The notes under the pieces: model-generated | The model's database searches: none | The model's input: the letters and a program-made list of their open reading frames with translations, nothing else | What the model was told of the DNA's origin: nothing | DNA from: Acidobacteriota bacterium | GTDB taxonomy: Bacteria > Acidobacteriota > Vicinamibacteria > Vicinamibacterales > UBA2999 | NCBI GenBank assembly: GCA_020851565.1 | Contig: JADZCN010000022.1 | Coordinates: 1-64,000, forward strand | Direction of reading: 5' to 3' | Length of the DNA stretch: 64,000 bases | In this document: piece after piece, positions 44,759 to 52,412 of the stretch | Layout: each line of letters begins with the position of its first letter | Numbering within the stretch: the first letter of the stretch is position 1 | Position numbers and translations under genes: made by a program

Positions 44759-45688
44759 TCACACCGGCAGGTCGGCCTGGTAGACGAGGCGGTCGATACC
44801 GGACCGGCGCGCGACGGCCGCCGCGCGATCGATCGCCGCGGCGTCCTGGAGGTAGCAGCAGGTGTTGCCGCGCTCGACGTACTCGCGATGGCCATCGGCG
44901 ACGGGCATGGGCGCCACCCGCCGCGTGACGGTGTAGCGCAGGCATTCGCGGCGGCAGGCCGTCCCGGCGTGGAACTGGTCCGCCGCAGGCTGGTTCAGCG
45001 AGCCGATGGCGCAGGCCCGCCCCGTCACGACGTAGCCGTACGGCACGTAGACCGATGCGCCGAGGCCGATCGCGGCGAAGTCGGTGTCGAGCCCCTGGAT
45101 GAGGTTGTCGAACTCCACGCGCTCGACGCCGAATTGCGCCAGCAGGCGCCGGGACACGGGGGCGGCAAGCGAGGGCTGCCGCAGCGCCGACAGCGCATCG
45201 CCCGGCGCGCGAGCGGCGACGAGCCCCGGCACGATCCGCGGATCGCGGAGCATGCGGTTCATCAGCCGGCCGAGGACGAGCCGCAGCGGGGCGTGCTCGC
45301 GGGCCACGAGTCGCACGACGCCCCAGTCGTTGGCCACGACCTCGATGCGTGGATCGCCGAGTCCCGACAGCCAGGCCAGCACCGGTCGCAGGCGGTCCAG
45401 GCCGCCGTCGCTCACGTAGCTGGTGAGCAGGGAGAAGGCGAGGCCGGCCGATGCCGCGGTCGCGTAGGCCCGGCGGACGTCCGACACCGACGGCGCTCGC
45501 CGCTCGCAGAACTCCTGGCCGAAGTACAGGCGTCGCCAGTCGGGCGGCCCGAACGCGTCGACCACGGCCGCGCGCGCGTCGGCCTGGCGCGCGCCCGCCA
45601 GCCTGGGCCGGGTCGGCCGGAGCTGCAGCTGTCCCGACAGATCGGCAAGGTCCGACGGACGAAACAGCGCCAGTGCCCACTCGGTCAC
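44759..45688 (-). CDS. U32-family protein, UbiV-like
   Basis: A 309-residue U32 protein resembling UbiV: the RRLYFGQEFCERRAPSVSDVRRA segment carries the first conserved cysteine and arginines, and the C-terminal part has GRACAIGSLN and GTACRRECLRY cysteines that would complete a [4Fe-4S] site. It should pair with the UbiU-like protein encoded next. GTG 45688 is chosen because any start further upstream would place the palindrome at 45739-45754 inside the gene. From that palindrome a predicted start site near 45705 leaves a short leader. Confidence 0.75.
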   Translation of the reverse strand: MTEWALALFRPSDLADLSGQLQLRPTRPRLAGARQADARAAVVDAFGPPDWRRLYFGQEFCERRAPSVSDVRRAYATAASAGLAFSLLTSYVSDGGLDRLRPVLAWLSGLGDPRIEVVANDWGVVRLVAREHAPLRLVLGRLMNRMLRDPRIVPGLVAARAPGDALSALRQPSLAAPVSRRLLAQFGVERVEFDNLIQGLDTDFAAIGLGASVYVPYGYVVTGRACAIGSLNQPAADQFHAGTACRRECLRYTVTRRVAPMPVADGHREYVERGNTCCYLQDAAAIDRAAAVARRSGIDRLVYQADLPV

Positions 45689-45738
45689 GATGTCTTCGGC
45701 CAGTGGGGCAGATACTGATCGGTACGGGCCGGATTTCC

Positions 45739-45754
45739 TATGACAGCAGTCATA
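45739..45754. promoter_or_regulatory. TATGAC-N4-GTCATA site between UbiV-like and sensor kinase genes
   Basis: TATGACAGCAGTCATA is a perfect 6-4-6 palindrome in the middle of a divergent intergenic region. Its centre is 58.5 nt from GTG 45688 and 72.5 nt from ATG 45819, so one site could activate both directions. A -10-like CAGTAT lies at 45717-45712 (minus strand). Confidence 0.8.
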
Positions 45755-45818
45755 AGGCTGTCGCCCGACATGGTGTGACATGGCCCAGAGCCGGCGCTAC
45801 GATCGGAACCATCGACCC

Positions 45819-47720
45819 ATGCCGAAGGACCCTCGCGGCACGCCGGACACGGGACGTGGCGCGGACACGCCGCCGGTCGCGGCGTCGGATGGCGCCGGCA
45901 TTCGACCAGCTGGACCCGCATCCGCGAGTTGGCTGGCCCGGGTGTTCCTGACGCTTCGGGGGCGCCTGATCCTGCTGGTCTGTTTCACCGCGGTGCCCTC
46001 GCTGCTGTTCATCTTCTTCGCGGCCGCCCGCGAGCGGGCCTCCGCGCTGGAGCTGATGGAAACCGAGGCCCGCCACCTGGGAAGCCTGGCGTCCCGGGAA
46101 CATGCCCACCAGCTCAACGGCGGGCGGAACCTGCTGCTGCGCCTGGCCAGCGTCCTGCCGTGCGAGGGGGCCGAACGCGCGAAGGCATCCGTCTGTCCGG
46201 ACTATCTGCCCGCCCTGCTGAGCGGCTTCCCGCAGTTCGCCAATATCGGCCTGGCCGCGACGGGTGGGGAGATTGCCTGCAGCGCCGCGCCGATTGCCCG
46301 GCCCGCCAGCCTGAAGGCGAATACCGCGTTCCATCGGGCGCTCGAGTCGCGCGACGTCGAGACCGGCACTTATGCCGTCGGCTTCGTCGGGCGCCCCGTC
46401 CTGCACCTCGCCCACGCCATTCGCGGTGCGGACGGCGCGGCGTGCGGGGTGGCGTTCGTCGCGGTCGAACTGGGGTGGCTGGACCAGCTGGCCGAGCAGG
46501 CGGATCTGCCCGCCGACTATTCCCTGATCATCACGGACAGGACGGGCCATGTGCTGGCGCGCTCGGGCGCCGCCCACGACGCCCCCTTGGACGTCGATGG
46601 CGCCCCGCCGCTGCTGGCGCCGGCGCTCGGTCGGCCTCGGGGGGCGGTGCTCGAGGTCGGCTCGCCACCCGCGTCACAGTACTTCGTCGCCACCCCGATG
46701 GAGGGCACGCCGGGCGTGTTCGTCGTCGCCGGCCTGCCCTACCAGCGGGTTCGCGAGGCCGCCAACCGGGCGTTCTATCGCACGCTGCTCGCGCTCGCGC
46801 TCGTGACGATGTTCGCGATTGCGTCCGCGGTCGTTGCCGCGGAGTTCTCGGTCCTCCGGGCCCTGCGCGCGCTGACGCGAGCGGTGCGCCGGTTCGGGGC
46901 GGGGGATCTGTCCGCGCGGGCGCCGCTGCCCGGCAGCCACGGGGAGCTGCGCGAGCTGGCGCTGTCGTTCAGCGCCATGGCCGACGCGCTCAGCGCCCGG
47001 CAGCGCGAGGCGCGCGAGGCGCAGGAGCGTCTCCGCGCCCTCTCTCACCGGCTGCAGGAGGCACGGGAGGAAGAGGCGGGCCGGATTGCGCGCGAGCTCC
47101 ATGACGAGCTGGGCCAGGTGCTGACCGGGCTGAAGATGGAGCTGACGACGGTGTGGCGGACGTTCGCGCGGGGCGCCAGCGCGGGGACCGGCGATTCCGT
47201 GATGGCCGGCATGGGCGAGCAGATCGATCGCGCCATCGACGCGGTGCGGCGCCTGTCGTCGGAACTGCGACCGCCCGTCCTCGATCGGCTCGGGCTCGCC
47301 GCGGCCGTGGACTGGCTCGTGCGGGACCGCGAATCGAAATCGGGCCTGGCGATCGTGCTGAACCTTCACGACCTTCGAGAGCCGATCCACCCGCAGGTGT
47401 CGATCACGCTGTTCCGCATCGTGCAGGAGGCCCTGACCAACGTGATCCGCCACGCTCGCGCGACGGAGGTCGCCATCGACCTCACCGGCCACGACACCAC
47501 GCTCTCCCTCTCGATTCACGACAACGGCATCGGCCTCGATCCGTCGGTCGCCGAAGGGCCCCACTCGCTCGGGATCCTCGGCATGCGCGAGCGCGTACGC
47601 CTGGTGGGCGGCACGTTCCGCATCGACGGAGGGCCCGGGCGCGGCACGACCATCACGGTAGAGGTGCCGCGGGAGCCGCCGCGCGCGACGCCGGCCGGCG
47701 GCAGCGAGCCGGAACCATGA
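45819..47720 (+). CDS. NarX-like sensor histidine kinase (HAMP, HisKA_3)
   Basis: A 633-residue membrane sensor kinase. Transmembrane helix 1 (about 48-70) is followed by a periplasmic cache-like domain (about 75-310), helix 2 (about 318-340), HAMP, a coiled coil, and a HisKA_3 dimerisation domain with phospho-acceptor H428 in IARELHDELGQ. The HATPase has FRIVQEALTNVIRHA and DNGIGLDPS motifs. The layout is that of NarX/NarQ-type kinases, but the NarX nitrate-binding P-box is not recognisable, so the ligand is unknown. ATG 45819 is preferred to 45780, as it fits a start site about 41.5 nt from the upstream palindrome. The stop overlaps the regulator start (ATGA). Confidence 0.87.
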   Translation: MPKDPRGTPDTGRGADTPPVAASDGAGIRPAGPASASWLARVFLTLRGRLILLVCFTAVPSLLFIFFAAARERASALELMETEARHLGSLASREHAHQLNGGRNLLLRLASVLPCEGAERAKASVCPDYLPALLSGFPQFANIGLAATGGEIACSAAPIARPASLKANTAFHRALESRDVETGTYAVGFVGRPVLHLAHAIRGADGAACGVAFVAVELGWLDQLAEQADLPADYSLIITDRTGHVLARSGAAHDAPLDVDGAPPLLAPALGRPRGAVLEVGSPPASQYFVATPMEGTPGVFVVAGLPYQRVREAANRAFYRTLLALALVTMFAIASAVVAAEFSVLRALRALTRAVRRFGAGDLSARAPLPGSHGELRELALSFSAMADALSARQREAREAQERLRALSHRLQEAREEEAGRIARELHDELGQVLTGLKMELTTVWRTFARGASAGTGDSVMAGMGEQIDRAIDAVRRLSSELRPPVLDRLGLAAAVDWLVRDRESKSGLAIVLNLHDLREPIHPQVSITLFRIVQEALTNVIRHARATEVAIDLTGHDTTLSLSIHDNGIGLDPSVAEGPHSLGILGMRERVRLVGGTFRIDGGPGRGTTITVEVPREPPRATPAGGSEPEP

Positions 47721-48346
47721 GGATTCTCATCGCCGATGACCACGCCATCGTGCGCTCGGGCCTCAGGCACACGCTCGAGCTGGAATTCCCGGACGTCGTG
47801 TTCGGCGAGGCCACGACCGGCCGTGAGCTGCTCGAGATGGTGCAGGCCGCCCCCTGGGATGTCGTGATCCTCGACGTCGCGCTGGGCGCCGAGAACGGGC
47901 TGGACACCCTGCCGAGGCTGAAGGCGGCGTGCCCGACGCTCCCGGTCATCGTGCTCTCGATGTACGGCGAACGGCAGTTCGTCCTCCGGGCCCTCGCCGA
48001 CGGGGCGTCCGCCTACCTCACGAAGGAGCAGGCGGCCGAGGAGCTGTTCACGGCCATCCGGACCGTCTGCGCCGGGCGGCGCTATCTTGGACAGGCCCTG
48101 GCCGGGCAGCTGGCGGACCACCTGGCGGGCGATCACGGGGGCAAGCCGCACGAGGCGCTGTCGAGCCGCGAGCTCGAGGTGTTCCTGCTCCTCGCCCAGG
48201 CCCGCTCGGTGTCGGAGATTGCCGAACGGCTGCGCCTGAGCGTCAAGACGGTGAGCACCTACCGGACGCGCATCCTGGAGAAGATGTCGCTCGCCTCCAA
48301 CGCCGAGATCATCCAGTACGCCGTGCGCCACGGCCTGGTGCGGTGA
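47717..48346 (+). CDS. NarL/LuxR-family response regulator
   Basis: A 209-residue response regulator. The receiver domain (1-120) has the acidic pair in IADDHAIVRSG, phospho-acceptor Asp in VVILDVALGAENG and Lys in AYLTKEQAAEEL. A LuxR-type HTH follows (LSSRELEVFLLLAQARSVSEIAERLRLSVKTVSTYRTRILEKM). Coupled to the kinase by a 4-nt overlap. In context it may control the nitrate reductase or neighbouring genes; no NarL heptamers were identified with confidence. Confidence 0.92.
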   Translation: MRILIADDHAIVRSGLRHTLELEFPDVVFGEATTGRELLEMVQAAPWDVVILDVALGAENGLDTLPRLKAACPTLPVIVLSMYGERQFVLRALADGASAYLTKEQAAEELFTAIRTVCAGRRYLGQALAGQLADHLAGDHGGKPHEALSSRELEVFLLLAQARSVSEIAERLRLSVKTVSTYRTRILEKMSLASNAEIIQYAVRHGLVR

Positions 48347-48410
48347 CGGTGTAGGACGAACACGGACACCGCTCGCGTCGTCATCCTACGCGGCCATCGG
48401 ACGGTGCCCG

Positions 48411-48430
48411 ATTGCGGAGATCCCCGCAAT
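48411..48430. promoter_or_regulatory. Inverted repeat upstream of the TDT transporter gene
   Basis: ATTGCGG-AGATCC-CCGCAAT is a perfect 7-6-7 inverted repeat 17 nt before ATG 48448. It may be an operator or a leader hairpin. It differs from the TATGAC palindromes. Confidence 0.45.
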
Positions 48431-48447
48431 CGGCGACGATCTCCGCC

Positions 48448-49620
48448 ATGGCGACCAGCCAGACGGCGTCGCGGCCCGGCGCGGGGCGCCTCCGCCGCTA
48501 CATCGACGAGAGCCTGGCGTCGATGCACCCGGCGTACTTCGCCATGTCGATGGCGACGGGCATCGTCTCCATCGCGTGCCACCTGCTCGGCCTCCGGGAG
48601 CTGTCCACGTTCCTGTTCTGGGTCAACGTGGCTGCCTATGGCGGCGTCTGGCTCGCGACGCTGGCGCGGATCGTTCGGTTTCCGCGCGCGTTTCTGGCCG
48701 ACTGGGCCAGCCACCAGCGCGGCCCCGGTTTCTTCACCTCGGTTGCCGCGACGTGCGTACTCGGGTCCCAGTTCGTCCTGCTTCGGCAGGCTCCCGCGCT
48801 CGCGTTCGGCCTCTGGGTGCTGGCCCTGGTGCTCTGGGTGCTCTGCACGTACGCGGTGTTCGTCGCGCTCACCATCCGCGAGGACAAGCCTTCCCTGGCC
48901 GAGGGCATCAACGGCGGCTGGCTGATCGCCGTGGTGGCGACGCAGTCGTTGTGCGTGCTGGGCAGCAGCGTCCTGCCCGATCGGCTGGGCAACCGCGATG
49001 CGGCCTGGTTCGTCCTCGTCTCGTTCTGGCTCTGCGGCGGGATGCTCTACACCTGGATGATCTCGCTCATCTTCTACCGCTACACGTTCTTCCGGTTCTC
49101 GCCGGAGGACCTGATGCCGCCGTACTGGATCAACATGGGCGCGGTGGCCATCTCGACGCTGGCGGGCACGGCGCTCGTGGCCGCCTCGGCCGACTCGCCC
49201 CTCATGGAGTCGATTCGCCCGTTCGTGAAGGGCGGCACCATCCTCTACTGGGCCACGGCCACCTGGTGGATCCCCATGCTCCTGATCTTCGGGATCTGGC
49301 GCCACGCCGCCCGGCGCGTGGCCTTCCGGTACGATCCGCTCTACTGGGGCCTGGTCTTCCCCCTCGGGATGTACAGTGTGTGCACGTACCGGCTCGTGGA
49401 GACCTTCAACCTGCCCTTCCTCGCCTGGATCTCGCGCGGCTTCATCGTCGTGGCCATCATCGCCTGGATGTTCACCTTCTCGGGCCTGGTGACGCGGGCC
49501 CTCCACCTGTTCCTGCTCGGGACGAGGGCCCTGTGGCCCGCAGGCGCACGTGCGCTCTCACCGTTCGAGGCGCTCGACCGACCCATTGCCAATCCCCCGT
49601 CGTCTGGAGGTCTTTCATGA
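48448..49620 (+). CDS. TDT/SLAC1-family (TehA-like) transporter
   Basis: A 390-residue membrane protein with about ten helices of the tellurite-resistance/dicarboxylate transporter family. It starts with a short basic N-terminus and the conserved HPAYFAMSMATGIVSIACHLLG segment; later NMGAVAISTLAGTALV and LVFPLGMYSVCTYRL are typical. Family members conduct C4-dicarboxylates, sulfite, nitrate or chloride; nitrate or nitrite is possible from context only. ATG 48448 is used; a TTG 12 codons upstream overlaps an inverted repeat. It overlaps the next gene by four bases. Confidence 0.87.
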   Translation: MATSQTASRPGAGRLRRYIDESLASMHPAYFAMSMATGIVSIACHLLGLRELSTFLFWVNVAAYGGVWLATLARIVRFPRAFLADWASHQRGPGFFTSVAATCVLGSQFVLLRQAPALAFGLWVLALVLWVLCTYAVFVALTIREDKPSLAEGINGGWLIAVVATQSLCVLGSSVLPDRLGNRDAAWFVLVSFWLCGGMLYTWMISLIFYRYTFFRFSPEDLMPPYWINMGAVAISTLAGTALVAASADSPLMESIRPFVKGGTILYWATATWWIPMLLIFGIWRHAARRVAFRYDPLYWGLVFPLGMYSVCTYRLVETFNLPFLAWISRGFIVVAIIAWMFTFSGLVTRALHLFLLGTRALWPAGARALSPFEALDRPIANPPSSGGLS

Positions 49621-50009
49621 ACAATGATCAATCCCCGCCGCTCGGCCTCCAGTACGCCGATGCCGCCCTGCCGTGTCCGCGCCGGGGAGGCGGCCCGCCG
49701 GCGGAGGCAGCGATCGCGTCGGTGACGAATGCCGAGCGCCGGCAGCGTACGGGCGAGCGCATGATTCTCGCCGGCTTCGTGATCGCCATCGTCGGCGTCG
49801 TGGCGTACTGCGTGGCCTCCTTCGCGGCGGGCATGAGCACGACCCTGGAGGGCGTCCTGTTCGACAACGACGTGCCGTTCGCGCGCGCGACGCTGGGCGT
49901 GCTCGGGCTCGGCACGCTCGTCTGGCTCGGTGGGTCGATCACCTATCTCAGGGGCGCGCTGGACGCGGACGAGGCGTCCGGCGAGGCGGTCGGGCACGAC
50001 CGTCGGTAG
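49617..50009 (+). CDS. Small two-helix membrane protein coupled to the TDT transporter
   Basis: A 130-residue protein of unknown function: a hydrophilic N-terminus (to about 48), helix 1 (RMILAGFVIAIVGVVAYCVASFAAG), a short loop and helix 2 (ATLGVLGLGTLVWLGGSITYL), then an acidic tail. The start overlaps the transporter stop (ATGA), with GGAGG six bases before it, so production is tied to the transporter. It may be an accessory or regulatory subunit. Confidence 0.75.
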   Translation: MNNDQSPPLGLQYADAALPCPRRGGGPPAEAAIASVTNAERRQRTGERMILAGFVIAIVGVVAYCVASFAAGMSTTLEGVLFDNDVPFARATLGVLGLGTLVWLGGSITYLRGALDADEASGEAVGHDRR

Positions 50010-50027
50010 GCCAGGCGGACGGGCGGA

Positions 50028-51503
50028 TCACGCGGTGCAGAGCGCTGACCCGAGCAGCGTGTCGATGACGTCGGCCGCGGTGTAGTCGGTCGCCCTCGGG
50101 CGCAGGAACCGCGTGACCCCCGCCAGGTCGTCGCCCGCCGTGACGATGCCGGGTTCGACGTGGCGGCCGGCGCGCACCTGCGGGTGGCCGGCCGTGGCGA
50201 TGAGCGCGTTGCAGATGCACTTGCGGCCGACGGTCGCATCGGCGTCGCCGCCCTTTGACACGTAGAGGTTGACGGGCTCCGCCGCGCAGCGATAGCCCAC
50301 CGTGCCGTCCTCCTGGCGATACGCCTCGCGCAGGAACCCGAGATCGCAGATGCGCGGCCGCGCGTCATAGGTGACCGGATCCGACACCGTGCCGGCGAGC
50401 TGGACCACCTTGAACGGAAAGCCGGTCGGGGAGGCGCTGGGATCGGTGAAGACGCGGGCGGTGCCGTCGATGACCTGTTGCAGCAGGGCACGCCGGTAGT
50501 CGGCGCGCAGGCCCGACTCGGCGCAGAGCGCAAAGGCGGTCCCGACCTGCACGCCGGCCGCCCCCGCCTCGAGCGCTTCACCGACCCGCTCTGGTGTGCC
50601 ATAGCCGCCCGCGAGCCAGAAGGGCAGCCCTATGGCGCGCAGCCGGTCCAGGTCCACCCGATCGCGCTCGCCGTACAGCGGCTCACCACCGGCGGTCAGC
50701 TGCAGCTTGCCGCGCGGGGGTGCGTTGTGCCCGCCTGCCGTCGGCCCCTCGACGATGAACCCGTCCACCCGGCCCGTGGCGCGCCGGTGCAGGGTCTGCG
50801 CGAGGACGTCCGAGGCGATGATGGCGAGAAACCCCGGACGCCGAAGGGGCGCGTCCACGCCGATGGCGAGTTCGCGCGGATCGAACCGGACCGAAATGTC
50901 GTCCCCGGGCCGCGCGCCCGTGACCGTAATCGGGTAGGTGACCGGCTCGTGCCGGGCCAGGCAATCCAGCACGCCGGGGATCTTCAGCGGGATGCCGGCG
51001 CCCATCAGCACGTAATCCACGCCCGCGAGCATCGCGCCGTAGATGGAGTGCAGGTGGGGAATCTGGATCTTTTCGAGGTAGTTGATCCCGACCAGCCCCT
51101 GATGCCCCTCGCGGGCGAGGTACACCTCCACGAAGTTCGAGACCACGCACAGCTCGACCAGCTCGCGCGGGTTGTCGATCGACTGGATGGGGACTTCCTT
51201 GTAGGACTGCTTCGATGAGCGTCCGCCGGCGATGTAGTACGTGTCCCACACCCGCTCGGCCATGGCCCGATCGGGAAACGCGTCCAGGGCGCGGCGCATG
51301 TGGCCGCCGGGATCGCCGTCCTGCAGCCGGCGCGCGAGGACCTGATCGAGGGCGGTGCCGCTCACCACGCCCAGCTGGCCGAGTTGCGAAACCGTGCGGG
51401 CGAGGCGCCAGTGAGAGATGGCGACACCCATCCCTCCCTGGATGATCGTGGGCTGGGGCGCGGCAGGTCTGGTCACGACTGGCGGTGTCGGCTGGGCAGG
51501 CAA
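50028..51503 (-). CDS. Nitronate monooxygenase-like FMN enzyme (NPD/PfaD-like)
   Basis: A 491-residue TIM-barrel flavoenzyme of the 2-nitropropane dioxygenase group. FMN-site signatures: TIIQGGMGVAISHWRLA at the N-terminus, DGFIVEGPTAGGHNAPP, WLAGGYGTPERVGEALEAGA and AGVQVGTAFALCAESG. It is longer than typical nitronate monooxygenases (about 320-380) and closer to PfaD-type enoyl reductases in length, with a cysteine-containing C-terminal extension (GRKCICNALIATAG). Substrate is therefore uncertain. A TATGAC-N4-GTCATA site lies 48 nt upstream, and a -10-like CATGAT occurs at 51529-51524, so it is probably induced with the nitrate genes. Confidence 0.8.
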   Translation of the reverse strand: MPAQPTPPVVTRPAAPQPTIIQGGMGVAISHWRLARTVSQLGQLGVVSGTALDQVLARRLQDGDPGGHMRRALDAFPDRAMAERVWDTYYIAGGRSSKQSYKEVPIQSIDNPRELVELCVVSNFVEVYLAREGHQGLVGINYLEKIQIPHLHSIYGAMLAGVDYVLMGAGIPLKIPGVLDCLARHEPVTYPITVTGARPGDDISVRFDPRELAIGVDAPLRRPGFLAIIASDVLAQTLHRRATGRVDGFIVEGPTAGGHNAPPRGKLQLTAGGEPLYGERDRVDLDRLRAIGLPFWLAGGYGTPERVGEALEAGAAGVQVGTAFALCAESGLRADYRRALLQQVIDGTARVFTDPSASPTGFPFKVVQLAGTVSDPVTYDARPRICDLGFLREAYRQEDGTVGYRCAAEPVNLYVSKGGDADATVGRKCICNALIATAGHPQVRAGRHVEPGIVTAGDDLAGVTRFLRPRATDYTAADVIDTLLGSALCTA

Positions 51504-51550
51504 TGTCTACGGGTAGTCTTGCGATCATGCGCGGCCGGCGTCCCTCCGCA

Positions 51551-51566
51551 TATGACCGCTGTCATA
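51551..51566. promoter_or_regulatory. TATGAC-N4-GTCATA site upstream of the nitronate monooxygenase-like gene
   Basis: TATGACCGCTGTCATA is a perfect 6-4-6 palindrome. A start site 41.5 nt from its centre would fall at about 51517 on the minus strand, 14 nt before the ATG, with CATGAT at the -10 position. The divergent HAD gene starts only 18 nt from the site, so it could not be activated in the same manner. Confidence 0.8.
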
Positions 51567-51584
51567 CCGGGTACCATGGTCCTG

Positions 51585-52412
51585 ATGGATGTGCGCCTCG
51601 TCGCGATCGACATCGACGGCACGCTGCTCGACAGCCGTGGCCGGATTCCCGGGGAGAACGTCGCCGCCGTGGAGGCGGCGCTCGACGCCGGCGTTCGCGT
51701 GGTGCTCGTCACCGGCCGCAGCTTCCCGTTCGCACGCGCCGTGACCGGCAGCCTGCCTGGCGCCGTGTCACTGATCGTCTCGAACGGCGCCATCGAGCGG
51801 ACGATGGACGGACGGACCGTCGCGCGGCGGATGCTGGCGCGCGACACGGCCCGGGGCATCCTCGCGCGCACGCGCGCGTTCCGTCACCACAGCGCCGTCC
51901 TCTTCGACCGCGAGGCCGAGGGCCACGTCGTGGCGGAAACGATGGACTGGGACCATCCGCACCGCCGCGGCTACTGGGAGAAGCACCGGCACTTCATCGG
52001 GCACGCCGAGCCGCTGGAGGAGGCACTGACCGAAGACCCCATCCAGGTGATGTTCAACGGCGACGTCGCGACGATGCGGGCCGTGTTCTCCTCGCTCGAG
52101 GGCCTGCCTGGCGTCTCGGTGTGCCGCACCGAGTACGAGCGCCGCGACTTCTCGCTCGTGGACGTCACGGCGCCGACGGCGACCAAGGGGCACGCGCTCG
52201 CCTGGCGCGCGACCGCGCTCGGCCTCGAACCGCGCCACGTGATGGCCATCGGCGACAACCTCAACGACCTCGAGATGCTGGAGTTCGCCGGCGTGCCCGT
52301 GATCATGGGCAACGCCGTGGACGCACTCAAGGGGCGCGGGTGGCACGAGACCGCCGCGCATGACGACGCCGGCGTGGCGGCCGCGATCCACCGATGGGTG
52401 CTGGCCGACTAA
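51585..52412 (+). CDS. HAD-superfamily phosphatase (Cof-like)
   Basis: A 275-residue HAD hydrolase with a C2 cap, the Cof/sugar-phosphatase type. Motif I DIDGTLLDS (nucleophile D9, acid D11), motif II VLVTGRS, motif III Lys in TATKGHAL and motif IV GDNLNDLEML are all present. Probable role: magnesium-dependent hydrolysis of a small phosphorylated metabolite; substrate unknown. ATG 51585 begins the family core; ATGs at 51576 and 51552 are possible, but the latter is inside the palindrome. It overlaps the convergent S1 gene by 4 nt. Confidence 0.88.
   Translation: MDVRLVAIDIDGTLLDSRGRIPGENVAAVEAALDAGVRVVLVTGRSFPFARAVTGSLPGAVSLIVSNGAIERTMDGRTVARRMLARDTARGILARTRAFRHHSAVLFDREAEGHVVAETMDWDHPHRRGYWEKHRHFIGHAEPLEEALTEDPIQVMFNGDVATMRAVFSSLEGLPGVSVCRTEYERRDFSLVDVTAPTATKGHALAWRATALGLEPRHVMAIGDNLNDLEMLEFAGVPVIMGNAVDALKGRGWHETAAHDDAGVAAAIHRWVLAD

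Noticed and set aside
45689-45781. Upstream extension of the UbiV-like gene to 45781
   Set aside because: It would place the shared palindrome in the coding region and encodes no conserved residues.
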